Shown here: in pieces, positions 1-7,798 of the stretch
Numbering within the stretch: position 1 is the first letter of the stretch
Layout: each line of letters starts with the position of its first letter
Assembly (NCBI GenBank): GCA_017444485.1
Contig: JAFSWM010000033.1
Span: forward strand, 1-61,959
DNA: 61,959 bases
DNA from: Bacteroidaceae bacterium
GTDB taxonomy: Bacteria; Bacteroidota; Bacteroidia; Bacteroidales; Bacteroidaceae
Direction of reading: 5' to 3'
Translations under genes and position numbers: made by a program
The notes under the pieces: generated by a model
What the model was told of the DNA's origin: nothing
Database searches by the model: none
Seen by the model: only the letters and a program-made list of their open reading frames with translations

Positions 1-41
1 TGACTTTAAAGTCACACCGAGTGACTTTAAAGTCACACGGA
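1..41. repeat. Twin-palindrome repeat (family C), copy 1, truncated by window edge
   Basis: Two copies of the perfect 16-base palindrome GTGACTTTAAAGTCAC (the first lacks its first base at the window edge) are separated by ACCGA. Together they form a larger inverted repeat that ends in ACACGGA, followed by TGTAGTTTTCAAC. The same structure is complete at 46680-46740 and is cut at 61931-61959. It lies beyond the 3' end of the acyltransferase gene on the minus strand, so it may act as a transcription end or be a REP-like repeat. Confidence 0.85.
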
Positions 42-111
42 TGTAGTTTTCAACTTCAAGGGAGTAAGTTTGATGGGGTAGGGCAGTGGCTTATGCTGGG
101 TGGCAATTTCG

Positions 112-1026
112 CTACGCGTTGGCGCGTCCTGAACTGCTTCCCAGACCGTTCAGATCGGTGCGTTTGCGTTTCCAGCGCCGGTGCGACCACAGCCACAGGC
201 TGGCACGGCGACGTATCATCTCTTCGAGCAACCGCATGTAGTGCTCGGTCAGTTCAAATTCGCCCTTTGCATCGCTGGCGTGGGCTTCCATGCGGCGGAA
301 GCGGCAGACGTAACGTCCGCGCTGAGGGCGTTCCACGTCAGCGAAATAGATGGCTGCGCCCACTTTCTTCGCGATGCGCTCTGTGCCGGTGAAGATGGGC
401 GTGTCCTGATGCAGGAACTCGACCCAGTGGTGGATGCTTTCGGCGCGCGGCGTCTGGTCGCTGATGAAGCCGATAACGGCTTTGTGCCCCTCTTGCTTCA
501 TCTGCACAATGCGGCGCAGGGCGATGTTTTTCTCAATACACTCTGCCCCGAAGCGGGAGCGCATACGCAGGAACAGCGCGTCAATGCGGGAGTCGTGGAG
601 CGGTTTATAGAGTTGGGCTGCGTGGTGTCCCTCACGAAGCCATAGGCCGAGCGTGGAGATCCACTCCCAGTTGCCGTAGTGCCCGAGGTAGATGAAGACA
701 AAAGGCTCTTCTTCAAGGTCTTTTTCCATCTCTTCAATGCCCTCAAAGCGCATACGCTGCCGGATTTCCTTTTCAGAGATGGTGAGGAATTTGATCTGCT
801 CGGCGATCAGGTCGCAAAAGAAGTGGTAGAAGTCGCGAGCCATCATGGCAATCTGCCGCTTGCTTTTGTCAGGGAAACTGTTGCGCAGGTTTTGCATCAC
901 CACCTTGCGCCGGTATCCCCATACAAACGGGCGCAAGATATCGGCCAGCACATAGAGTGCGCTGAGCGGCAGGTGGGAGAGTGTCTTGAGGAAGCCGAAG
1001 CCGATAGAGGTCAGTAGCCGTTTCAC
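112..1026 (-). CDS. lpxL: Lysophospholipid (lipid A-type) acyltransferase, LpxL/HtrB family
   Basis: Predicted inner-membrane enzyme that adds an acyl chain to lipid A precursors. With a GTG start at 1026 the protein has 304 residues, normal for the family. A hydrophobic N-terminal segment precedes the GYRRKVV region, and the H-x4-E acyltransferase motif HYGNWE is at about residues 116-121. An ATG at 1083 would extend the frame, but that stretch runs through the promoter box at 1030-1038 up to the edge of the HU terminator, so the GTG is preferred. It starts only 3 bases after the promoter box, suggesting a leaderless mRNA. Family assignment is firm; acyl donor and acylation position are not visible. 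Confidence 0.88.
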   Translation of the reverse strand: MKRLLTSIGFGFLKTLSHLPLSALYVLADILRPFVWGYRRKVVMQNLRNSFPDKSKRQIAMMARDFYHFFCDLIAEQIKFLTISEKEIRQRMRFEGIEEMEKDLEEEPFVFIYLGHYGNWEWISTLGLWLREGHHAAQLYKPLHDSRIDALFLRMRSRFGAECIEKNIALRRIVQMKQEGHKAVIGFISDQTPRAESIHHWVEFLHQDTPIFTGTERIAKKVGAAIYFADVERPQRGRYVCRFRRMEAHASDAKGEFELTEHYMRLLEEMIRRRASLWLWSHRRWKRKRTDLNGLGSSSGRANA

Positions 1027-1029
1027 GCT

Positions 1030-1038
1030 GCAAAAGTA
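1030..1038 (-). promoter_or_regulatory. Promoter -7 box of lpxL
   Basis: TACTTTTGC on the minus strand fits the Bacteroidota TAnnTTTG consensus. A TTGG lies 19 bases upstream as a -33 element. The GTG start of lpxL follows after AGC, so the transcript would have almost no leader. Confidence 0.7.
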
Positions 1039-1083
1039 CGATAACGCGGCGCAAACTCCAAGTGCATCGTTGGTTTTCGGCAT

Positions 1084-1118
1084 AAAAAAGAAGCCGCGTC
1101 CCGAGAATGGGGCGCGGC
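1084..1118 (-). terminator. Intrinsic terminator of hup
   Basis: On the minus strand GCCGCG and CGCGGC arms with a C/G-rich inner stem are followed by a T-rich tract (the A-run at 1084-1090 on the plus strand). It lies 35 bases past the HU stop codon and upstream of the lpxL promoter, separating the two transcripts. Confidence 0.75.
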
Positions 1119-1153
1119 GGGTAGAGGTAAATGTCGCTAATCGATGCTTCGTA

Positions 1154-1426
1154 TTAGTTCACAGCGGCGTTGAGTTCGGCACCTGCTTTGAACTTCACCA
1201 CGTTGCGTGCGGGGATGGTGATCTTTTCCTTCGTAGCGGGGTTGATGCCTTCACGTGCGGGGCGCTCAGCAACAGCGAGCGTGCCAAAGCCGATGAGTGA
1301 AACCTTGTCGCCCTTAACGAGAGCGGCCTTCATGGCGTCGAGGGCAGCCTCGAGCGCAGCCTTAGCGGCAACCTTGCTCAGTCCAGCAACTTCTGCAATC
1401 TGAGCAACGAGTTCTGTTTTGTTCAT
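1154..1426 (-). CDS. hup: HU family DNA-binding protein
   Basis: Ninety-residue histone-like protein, the standard HU length, that binds and bends DNA as a dimer in the nucleoid. The sequence shows the family pattern: an N-terminal helical pair (MNKTELVAQIAEVAGLS), the central GFGTLAVAERPAREGINPAT stretch containing the DNA-intercalating arm with its conserved Pro, and the closing IPARNVVKFKAGAEL segment. It has its own promoter (1472-1480) and terminator (1084-1118), so it is monocistronic. High confidence. Confidence 0.97.
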   Translation of the reverse strand: MNKTELVAQIAEVAGLSKVAAKAALEAALDAMKAALVKGDKVSLIGFGTLAVAERPAREGINPATKEKITIPARNVVKFKAGAELNAAVN

Positions 1427-1471
1427 AATTGTGGATTAAGTATTAAAAGGTGTTTTTGGCTTGTTTGCACC

Positions 1472-1480
1472 GCAAATATA
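1472..1480 (-). promoter_or_regulatory. Promoter -7 box of hup
   Basis: TATATTTGC on the minus strand, with TTTGG (plus-strand 1501-1505) 20 bases upstream as the -33 element. The leader before the HU start codon is about 40 bases. Confidence 0.75.
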
Positions 1481-1485
1481 GTCCC

Positions 1486-1628
1486 TTGGCACAATTGCCG
1501 CCAAACTTTTTTCGCACAAAATGCGCCGCAAGCCCCTTTTCTATGCGTTTTTTTGTGCGAAACCGCCTTTTTCCCTTTGTTTTCGGCACATCACCGGCCT
1601 CTGTGCCAAAACTTTGCTACTTGGCGGC
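1486..1628. repeat. Clustered inverted repeats between hup and the THUMP methyltransferase gene
   Basis: The 323-base divergent gap holds three inverted pairs: GCCGCCAA (1497-1504) with TTGGCGGC (1621-1628); TTTCGCACAAAA (1510-1521) with TTTTGTGCGAAA (1551-1562); and TTGGCACA (1486-1493) with TGTGCCAA (1602-1609). The first two nest; the third crosses them. The left GCCGCCAAA overlaps the hup -33 element. No ORF of interest lies here. Function unknown: regulator sites or a decayed repeat element. Confidence 0.55.
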
Positions 1629-1732
1629 ATCGCTCTGAACCCAGCATGCTAAGGGACGATAGCCAAGCCTTGCAGGGCAGGCGGGGGGGAAAGAAAACAA
1701 GCCCATGTGCCGTTTTATAGCGGCGAATGCAC

Positions 1733-1741
1733 TACTTTTGC
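1733..1741 (+). promoter_or_regulatory. Promoter -7 box of the THUMP methyltransferase gene
   Basis: TACTTTTGC ends 8 bases before the ATG at 1750, leaving a leader of only a few bases. It decides the start codon: the upstream ATG at 1705 precedes the promoter. No convincing -33 element is visible. Confidence 0.65.
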
Positions 1742-1749
1742 AGCCAACT

Positions 1750-3309
1750 ATGAAGGAAACGACACTCATTGCCAAAACTTTTGCCGGACTGGAGGAAGTC
1801 CTGGCGGGCGAACTTGTAGAACTGGGCGCGAACAATGTGCAAATGGGGCGCCGCATGGTCTCTTTTACGGGCGACAAAGAAATGCTCTATCGCGCAAACT
1901 TCTGCCTGCGCACGGCTGTCAGGGTGCTCAAACCCGTGATGACATTCCGTGCGGGGTCGCCCGATGAGATATATGCTGCAGTGACGAAGCATCCCTGGGA
2001 GGAAGTTATCATGCAGGGCAAGACGTTCAGCGTGGATGCCGTGACGAGCGGCGAGGAGTTCCCCAACTCGCGCTTCGTGACCTACCGCGTGAAGGACGCC
2101 ATCGTGGACCGATTTCGCGAGCGCGGCGAGAAGCGCCCCTCTATCTCGGTCAGCAATCCCGACATCCGCCTGAACATTCACGCCGCCGAAGGTCTTTGCA
2201 CCCTCTCGCTCGACAGCAGCGGCGAGAGCCTGCACCTGCGTGGCTACCGCGTGGCCAGCGTGGAGGCACCGCTCAATGAGGTGCTCGCTGCGGGTATGAT
2301 TCTTCTCAGCGGCTGGAAGGGCGACACCGACTTCTACGACCCATTCTGCGGCAGCGGCACACTGCTCGTGGAGGCCGCGCTGATAGCCAAGGGCATCGCA
2401 CCAGGATTGTTCCGCAAGAAGTTTGCCTTTGAGAACTGGCCCGACTTTGATCCCGACCTGCTCAGTAGAATTTACGAGGACGACAGCCTTGAGCGCGACT
2501 TCGCACACCACATCTACGGCTTCGACCGCGACATTGCGGCGGTCAAGGCTGCCGAACGCAATGCCAAGAGCGCGGGTGTGAGCGACGTCATCACGGTGGA
2601 GGAGCGCGACATCAGCAGTTTTGTACAGCCCGCCGAGCCAGGCATCATGGTCACCAACCCGCCCTACGGCGACCGGTTGCCCTCGCAAGGGTTGCTGGAC
2701 TTGTACGCCACGTTGGGCGAACGCCTCAAGAACGCCTTTACAGGAGGCACTGCGTGGGTGATCAGTTCGCGCGAGGAACTCCTTCGCAAAATCGGTATGC
2801 GTCACAGCGTGCGCTACCAACTCTTTAATGGTAAATTAGACTGCGACCTGCGCAAGTATCAAGTATTTGATGGCAAACTCAAGGACTTCCGTGCCGAGGG
2901 CGGCGAGATGAAAAACGAGGAGGAACTCCGCCACATGGCCGACCGCAAGAGTTTCCGTGCGCGGCGCGATGATTTCAAGCAACGTGTGGAAGATCGTGAG
3001 GACTTTGCCGACGCACAATTCCTTGAAGAGAACCCCGACTTCCTGGCCCTGCGCAACCGCCACCACGAGTTCGACCGCTACCAAAGGAACAAGGCTCGTC
3101 GTGAGGCCCGCCTCAAATTCGAGGCCGAACAAGCCGAACGTGCCAGCCGCCCCAGCGGTGATGGCACCCCCGCGCCCTACGAGCGCGTTAGGGGGCGGTA
3201 CGAACGGCGCGACGACTACCGAGGTGGCCAGGAGCGCAGGGACAACCCATACAGAAACCCCGATAAACCTTTCCGTAAACCCTATAAGAATGGAAACCAT
3301 AAAGACTAA
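1750..3309 (+). CDS. THUMP-domain class I SAM-dependent RNA methyltransferase (RlmL N-domain-like)
   Basis: Predicted 519-residue methyltransferase acting on the exocyclic amine of a guanine, probably in 23S rRNA. A THUMP RNA-binding domain spans about residues 45-155. The Rossmann methyltransferase domain carries the SAM-binding DPFCGSG (197-203) and the NPPY catalytic motif (303-306). The last 100 or so residues are charged and Arg-rich (RVRGRYERRDDYRGG), probably a basic RNA-contacting tail. It corresponds to the first half of the E. coli RlmKL fusion, without the RlmK half. It overlaps the start of the peptidase gene downstream by 20 bases if that gene uses ATG 3290. Confidence 0.87.
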   Translation: MKETTLIAKTFAGLEEVLAGELVELGANNVQMGRRMVSFTGDKEMLYRANFCLRTAVRVLKPVMTFRAGSPDEIYAAVTKHPWEEVIMQGKTFSVDAVTSGEEFPNSRFVTYRVKDAIVDRFRERGEKRPSISVSNPDIRLNIHAAEGLCTLSLDSSGESLHLRGYRVASVEAPLNEVLAAGMILLSGWKGDTDFYDPFCGSGTLLVEAALIAKGIAPGLFRKKFAFENWPDFDPDLLSRIYEDDSLERDFAHHIYGFDRDIAAVKAAERNAKSAGVSDVITVEERDISSFVQPAEPGIMVTNPPYGDRLPSQGLLDLYATLGERLKNAFTGGTAWVISSREELLRKIGMRHSVRYQLFNGKLDCDLRKYQVFDGKLKDFRAEGGEMKNEEELRHMADRKSFRARRDDFKQRVEDREDFADAQFLEENPDFLALRNRHHEFDRYQRNKARREARLKFEAEQAERASRPSGDGTPAPYERVRGRYERRDDYRGGQERRDNPYRNPDKPFRKPYKNGNHKD

Positions 3310-5488
3310 CCGCCGCATGCTTGGCGCGCGATTTCTTGCAATTGCAGTCCTGATGCTGCTCACAATCCCCGTTATGGCACAGAAACGCCAATTCACGCTC
3401 GAACAACTCGTCTATGGCGGCACAGAGTTCTGGAATTATCAGCCCGACTATGTGCAGTGCCAGTTCTGGGGCGACCGCCTGGTGCGCCTCGAGGCCGACG
3501 AGGCCGTGCTCATACAAGATGAGAAAGGGCAGGAGCAGTCGCGCCGCCTGTTTGGCGACACCGAAATCGAGGCAATCGGGTACGGACGCTCCCTGAACGT
3601 CATGTCGGCAACGTTTCCCGACCCCACAAAGCCCTGGGCACTTGTCTATACGTCAAAGGGCGTAGTGCTGTATGACTGGGAGGCCAAGACCGCCGTATGG
3701 AAGCAAGAACGCATCCCCGGCACGCAAGAGTTCTGCTACGCCTCGCGTAGCACGGCCTATGTGAAAGGCCACAACCTCTTTGTGCGTACCGCCGACGGGC
3801 GCGACTTGCAGGTCAGCACCGACGGCTCACGCGTATTGGTGTACGGACAGAGCGTGCACCGCGACGAGTTCGGCATTACTAAGGGCCTGTTTTGGAGTCC
3901 CAAGGGAAACCTCTTGGCCTTCTATCGCATGGATCAGAGCATGGTGACAGACTATCCGCAGGTGGACATCGCCCTGCCCAACCTTGAGGGCGAGGATAGC
4001 AGCCGCGTGGCGCGCCTGGTGCCAGACAAATATCCCATGGCGGGCGAGACGAGCCATAAAGTCACAGTGGGCGTGTTCAACCCTGCCACCGGCAGCACTG
4101 TCTATCTGCAGGCCGGCGACCCCACCGACCGCTATTTCACCAACATCGCGTGGAGCCCCGACGAGAAGACCGTGTATATGATCGAACTCCCACGCTCGCA
4201 GGATAAGGCCGAACTCGTGGCCTACGATGCCCGCACCGGTGCCCGCCAGCGCGTACTCTATACGGAGACGAACCCCAAGTATGTTCACCCCGAGCACCCC
4301 ATACAGTTCCTGCCGTGGGACGCAACGAAGTTTATCTATTGGAGCGAGCGCGACGGCTACAACCACCTCTATCTCTTCGACGTTGAAAAAGGCGAACTGC
4401 GCCAACTCACGAGCGGCAGTTTCGTGGTGACCGATGTGCTGGGCTTCAACACGAAATCTAAGAGCATCATTATTGCCAGCCGCGAGGCTTCGCCCGTCAA
4501 GGTGAACTATTGGAGCGTGGACATCAAGAGCGGCAAGCGCGTGATGCTTGATGGCGGGCAGGGTGTGCACAGCGGCATGCTCAGTGCGGGCGGCGCGTAT
4601 ATCTTCGACCGCTGGTCGTCGCCCAGCGTCATTCGTCGTTATGACTGCCTCGATGTGGCGCGCCCCGAGAAGGCACGTACGTTGAAGGACTGCGACGATC
4701 CGTGGGCCGCTTTCGATGTGCCCGAGATCAGCGGCGGCACCATCAAGGCTGCCGACGGCGTGACCGACCTCTACTACCGCCTGGTGAAGCCCACGGGCTT
4801 TGACCCTGCAAAGAAATACCCTGCCGTGGTGTACGTATATGGCGGTCCGCATGCTCGCAACGTGGATGAGGCCCGCAACTGGGGTGCACGAGGCTGGGAG
4901 ATCTACATGGCGCAACTCGGCTATGTGGTCTTCGTGCTCGACAACCGAGGCTCTTCGGAGCGTGGCTTTGAGTTCGAGAGCGCCACGTTCCGTCATCTCG
5001 GCGACGAGGAGATGCGCGACCAAATCAAGGGCGTGGAGTTCCTAAAGAGCCTGCCCTATGTGGACGCTGATCGCCTCGGCGTGCACGGCTGGAGCTTCGG
5101 TGGCTTCATGACCACCAACCTGATGATCACCTACCCCGATGTGTTCAAGGTTGGGGTGGCTGGCGGGCCGGTCATCGACTGGCGTTATTACGAGGTGATG
5201 TACGGTGAGCGCTACATGGACACCCCGCAGGAGAACCCCGAGGGATACGAAAGCACCTCGCTCATTCGCAAGGCGGGCAACCTCAAGGGCCGCTTGCAGA
5301 TCATCATAGGCTATAACGACCCCACCTGTGTGCCGCAGCACTCCTTCGCTTTCCTCAAGGCCTGCGCCGAGGCGGGTACGCAACCCGACTTCTTCGCTTA
5401 TCCCAACGAGGGCCACAACATGGCTGGCCACAACTATGAACACCTCCACGAGCGCATCACGCGCTATTTCGAGGACCATCTTAAATAA
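3290..5488 (+). CDS. Prolyl oligopeptidase-family dipeptidyl peptidase IV (S9)
   Basis: Secreted or periplasmic serine peptidase that removes X-Pro or X-Ala dipeptides from peptide N-termini. The 732-residue product has a signal peptide (hydrophobic core about residues 10-28, cut after VMAQ), an N-terminal beta-propeller region, and a C-terminal alpha/beta hydrolase domain. The triad is visible: Ser602 in GWSFGG, Asp677 in GYNDP and His709 in NEGH. ATG 3290 overlaps the upstream gene by 20 bases; ATG 3317, just past the upstream stop, is equally possible and still leaves the signal peptide. Length and motifs match the Bacteroidales DPP IV group. Confidence 0.93.
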   Translation: METIKTNRRMLGARFLAIAVLMLLTIPVMAQKRQFTLEQLVYGGTEFWNYQPDYVQCQFWGDRLVRLEADEAVLIQDEKGQEQSRRLFGDTEIEAIGYGRSLNVMSATFPDPTKPWALVYTSKGVVLYDWEAKTAVWKQERIPGTQEFCYASRSTAYVKGHNLFVRTADGRDLQVSTDGSRVLVYGQSVHRDEFGITKGLFWSPKGNLLAFYRMDQSMVTDYPQVDIALPNLEGEDSSRVARLVPDKYPMAGETSHKVTVGVFNPATGSTVYLQAGDPTDRYFTNIAWSPDEKTVYMIELPRSQDKAELVAYDARTGARQRVLYTETNPKYVHPEHPIQFLPWDATKFIYWSERDGYNHLYLFDVEKGELRQLTSGSFVVTDVLGFNTKSKSIIIASREASPVKVNYWSVDIKSGKRVMLDGGQGVHSGMLSAGGAYIFDRWSSPSVIRRYDCLDVARPEKARTLKDCDDPWAAFDVPEISGGTIKAADGVTDLYYRLVKPTGFDPAKKYPAVVYVYGGPHARNVDEARNWGARGWEIYMAQLGYVVFVLDNRGSSERGFEFESATFRHLGDEEMRDQIKGVEFLKSLPYVDADRLGVHGWSFGGFMTTNLMITYPDVFKVGVAGGPVIDWRYYEVMYGERYMDTPQENPEGYESTSLIRKAGNLKGRLQIIIGYNDPTCVPQHSFAFLKACAEAGTQPDFFAYPNEGHNMAGHNYEHLHERITRYFEDHLK

Positions 5489-5495
5489 CTGAACA

Positions 5496-5876
5496 ATGAA
5501 AACCGCAATCGCAACCCCCAACGCTCCCGCAGCCATCGGGCCGTACAGCCAGGCCGTTGAAGCCAACGGCATGGTCTTTGTCAGCGGGCAAATCCCCATC
5601 GACCCCGCCACCGGCGATCTGGTGGAGGGCGACATCGCCCTGCTCACCAATCGTTGCCTCACCAACGCGGGCAACATCCTCGAGGCCGCCGGCCTTTCGC
5701 TCGCCAATGTGGTGAAGACCACCGTGTTCCTTGCCGACATGGCCGACTTTGCAGAGATGAACGCCGAGTATGCCAAGTTCTTCCCTGCCACCGCTCCGGC
5801 TCGTTCGGCAGTGGCTGTGAAGACGTTGCCCAAGGGCGTGCGTGTGGAGATAGAGTGCATCGCTGCGCGCGGCTGA
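5496..5876 (+). CDS. ridA: RidA family reactive enamine/imine deaminase
   Basis: A 126-residue cytoplasmic protein of the RidA/YER057c family, which hydrolyses reactive enamine or imine intermediates formed by PLP enzymes, as a trimer. Diagnostic stretches are the N-terminal APAAIGPYSQAVE, FVSGQIPIDPATG, the Arg in PARSAVAVKTLP and the closing VEIECIA containing the conserved Glu. It lies 7 bases after the dipeptidyl peptidase stop and 4 bases before the next gene, so it is part of the same transcript. Confidence 0.95.
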   Translation: MKTAIATPNAPAAIGPYSQAVEANGMVFVSGQIPIDPATGDLVEGDIALLTNRCLTNAGNILEAAGLSLANVVKTTVFLADMADFAEMNAEYAKFFPATAPARSAVAVKTLPKGVRVEIECIAARG

Positions 5877-5880
5877 TCTT

Positions 5881-6423
5881 ATGCGTAGGATAGGCGTGTT
5901 TCTTTCTGCCCGCGAGGGGCTTGCCGAGGAGTATGTGCAGGCCGCCCGCGAGGTGGGCGAATGGATAGGGCGCACGGGCCGCACGCTGGTTTACGGCGGC
6001 TCGGCCTGCGGTCTGATGGAGGTGATGGCCGAGGCCGTGAAGCGCATGGGAGGCAGCGTGTGGGGCGTGGTGCCGCGCGTCATCACTGAGCGCGGGCTGG
6101 AGAGCAAGCACATCGACGTGGCCTTCCCCTGCGAGGGGCTGGCCGACCGCAAGAGCATCCTCAATCGCGAGAGCGACGTGCTGGTGGCGCTGCCTGGCGG
6201 CATTGGTACGCTCGACGAACTTTTCACCGTGCTGGGTGAGGCCGCTATTGGTATGCCTGGCGCGAAGACGTTGGTGCTCTACAACGCTGCCGGCGTGTGG
6301 GACGAACTGCTCCGCACGCTGGAGACGCTCCATGCCAAGGGCTTCCTGCGCGACAACTACCGCGACAGCCTGAGGGTGGCGCACAGCACCGACGAACTGG
6401 AAACCATCGTGACAAACCTCTAA
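5881..6423 (+). CDS. LOG-family Rossmann protein (TIGR00730, nucleoside-monophosphate phosphoribohydrolase-like)
   Basis: A 180-residue cytoplasmic protein of the LOG family; characterised members cleave cytokinin ribotides or purine nucleotides to base and ribose 5-phosphate. It has the family's nucleotide-binding pattern: VYGGSACGLM near residue 40, ESKHIDVAF, the RKS motif in LADRKSILN, and the signature PGGIGTLDELF near residue 105 that carries the catalytic Glu. The gene is four bases after ridA and four before the next membrane protein gene. The natural substrate cannot be told from sequence. Confidence 0.92.
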   Translation: MRRIGVFLSAREGLAEEYVQAAREVGEWIGRTGRTLVYGGSACGLMEVMAEAVKRMGGSVWGVVPRVITERGLESKHIDVAFPCEGLADRKSILNRESDVLVALPGGIGTLDELFTVLGEAAIGMPGAKTLVLYNAAGVWDELLRTLETLHAKGFLRDNYRDSLRVAHSTDELETIVTNL

Positions 6424-6426
6424 CTT

Positions 6427-7659
6427 ATGGTTCTCAACTACATTTGGATTGGCTTCTTTGCCGTGGCCTTCGTGGTGGCGGTGGTGCGGCTGGTCTTTTT
6501 TGGCGACACCGACGTGTTTCCGGCAATCATGAACAGCACGTTCGACACGTCGAAGACCGCCTTTGAGATTTCGCTGGGCCTCACGGGCGTGCTGTCGCTC
6601 TGGCTCGGCATCATGAAGGTGGGCGAGCGCGGCGGCGTGGTGTCGGCCTTTGCCAAGGTACTCGGGCCGGTGTTCGCCAAACTTTTCCCCGACATCCCCA
6701 AGGGCCACCCCGTGGTGGGCAACATCTTTATGAACCTCTCGGCCAATATGCTTGGCCTTGACAATGCGGCCACCCCGCTGGGCTTGAAGGCCATGGAGGG
6801 CTTGCAGGAACTCAATCCCAAGAAGGACACGGCGAGCAACCCGATGATTATGTTCCTGGTACTGAACACGAGCGGCCTGACCATCATCCCCGTGAGCGTG
6901 ATGGTGTATCGTGCGCAGTTGGGCGCCGCGCAGCCCTCCGATATCTTCATCCCCATCCTCATTGCCACTTTCTTCAGCACGCTGGCGGGCATCGTGATTA
7001 CTTGCTTGTTTCAGCGCATCAACCTCTTCAACCGCACGCTGCTGCTCACGCTGGGCGGCCTGTCGCTCTTCGTGGCCTGCGTCATTTGGGGCTTCAGCCG
7101 CATGGACAGTGCGATGATGGACGTGGTGGGCACCACGTCGGCCAATGTCCTGCTGTTCCTGATCATCATCGCCTTCCTCGCCGCTGGGGTGCGTAGGCGT
7201 GTGAACGTGTACGACGCCTTTGTGGAAGGCGCCAAGGACGGTTTCCAAACCGCCGTGCGCATCATTCCCTACCTCGTGGCCATCCTGGTGGCCATCGGCG
7301 TGTTTCGCGCGAGCGGTGCGATGGACTGGCTGATAGAGGGCGTGAAGACGGGCGTGGCCGCCATGGGCTTCGACGCGCAGTGGGTGGAGGCCCTGCCCAC
7401 CGCCTTGATGAAGCCCCTGAGCGGAAGCGGTGCGCGCGGCATGATGGTGGACTGCATGACGGCACACGGCGCCGACAGTTTCGCCGGACGCCTGAGTTGC
7501 GTGTTCCAGGGCAGTACCGACACCACGTTCTACATCCTCGCCGTCTATTTCGGCAGCGTGGGGATCAGCCGTATGCGCCACGCCGTGACCTGCGGCCTGC
7601 TGGCCGACCTGGCCGGAGCAATTTCGGCGGTGGCCATCTGCTACCTCTTCTTCGGATAG
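6427..7659 (+). CDS. Nucleoside recognition (Gate) domain membrane protein, SpmA-SpmB fusion
   Basis: A 410-residue polytopic membrane protein in which SpmA-like (residues 1 to about 200) and SpmB-like (about 230-410) halves are fused. The Bacillus proteins take part in spore core dehydration, but this fused form occurs in non-sporulating Bacteroidota, where its role is unknown; a transporter of a small solute is a reasonable guess. Both halves carry the Gate-type signature: FMNLSANMLGLDNAATPLGLKA-like in the first, LPTALMKPLSGSGARGMM-like in the second. The stop codon TAG at 7657-7659 is the first three bases of the 22-base palindromic array downstream. Confidence 0.87.
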   Translation: MVLNYIWIGFFAVAFVVAVVRLVFFGDTDVFPAIMNSTFDTSKTAFEISLGLTGVLSLWLGIMKVGERGGVVSAFAKVLGPVFAKLFPDIPKGHPVVGNIFMNLSANMLGLDNAATPLGLKAMEGLQELNPKKDTASNPMIMFLVLNTSGLTIIPVSVMVYRAQLGAAQPSDIFIPILIATFFSTLAGIVITCLFQRINLFNRTLLLTLGGLSLFVACVIWGFSRMDSAMMDVVGTTSANVLLFLIIIAFLAAGVRRRVNVYDAFVEGAKDGFQTAVRIIPYLVAILVAIGVFRASGAMDWLIEGVKTGVAAMGFDAQWVEALPTALMKPLSGSGARGMMVDCMTAHGADSFAGRLSCVFQGSTDTTFYILAVYFGSVGISRMRHAVTCGLLADLAGAISAVAICYLFFG

Positions 7660-7740
7660 GAAGTAGTACTTCCTCGCTTAGGAAGTAGTACTTCCTCGCT
7701 TAGGAAGTGGTACTTCCTCGCTTAGGAAGTGGTACTTCCT
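7657..7740. repeat. Four-unit 22-bp palindromic tandem array (family B)
   Basis: Four near-identical units with a period of 22 bases start at about 7657, 7679, 7701 and 7723. Units one and two contain AGGAAGTA-G-TACTTCCT, an 8-bp inverted repeat with one central base; units three and four change one arm base, leaving a G-T pair. CGCT spacers join them. The array begins inside the stop codon of the SpmA-SpmB gene. Since 22 is not a multiple of three, the TAGs in the units place stops in every frame. No unique spacers, so it is not a CRISPR. Confidence 0.9.
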
Positions 7741-7798
7741 GCTTTGAGGTAGTGGGCACGAAAAATGGATTAAGACAAGAGCATAACAAGAAGCGTTT

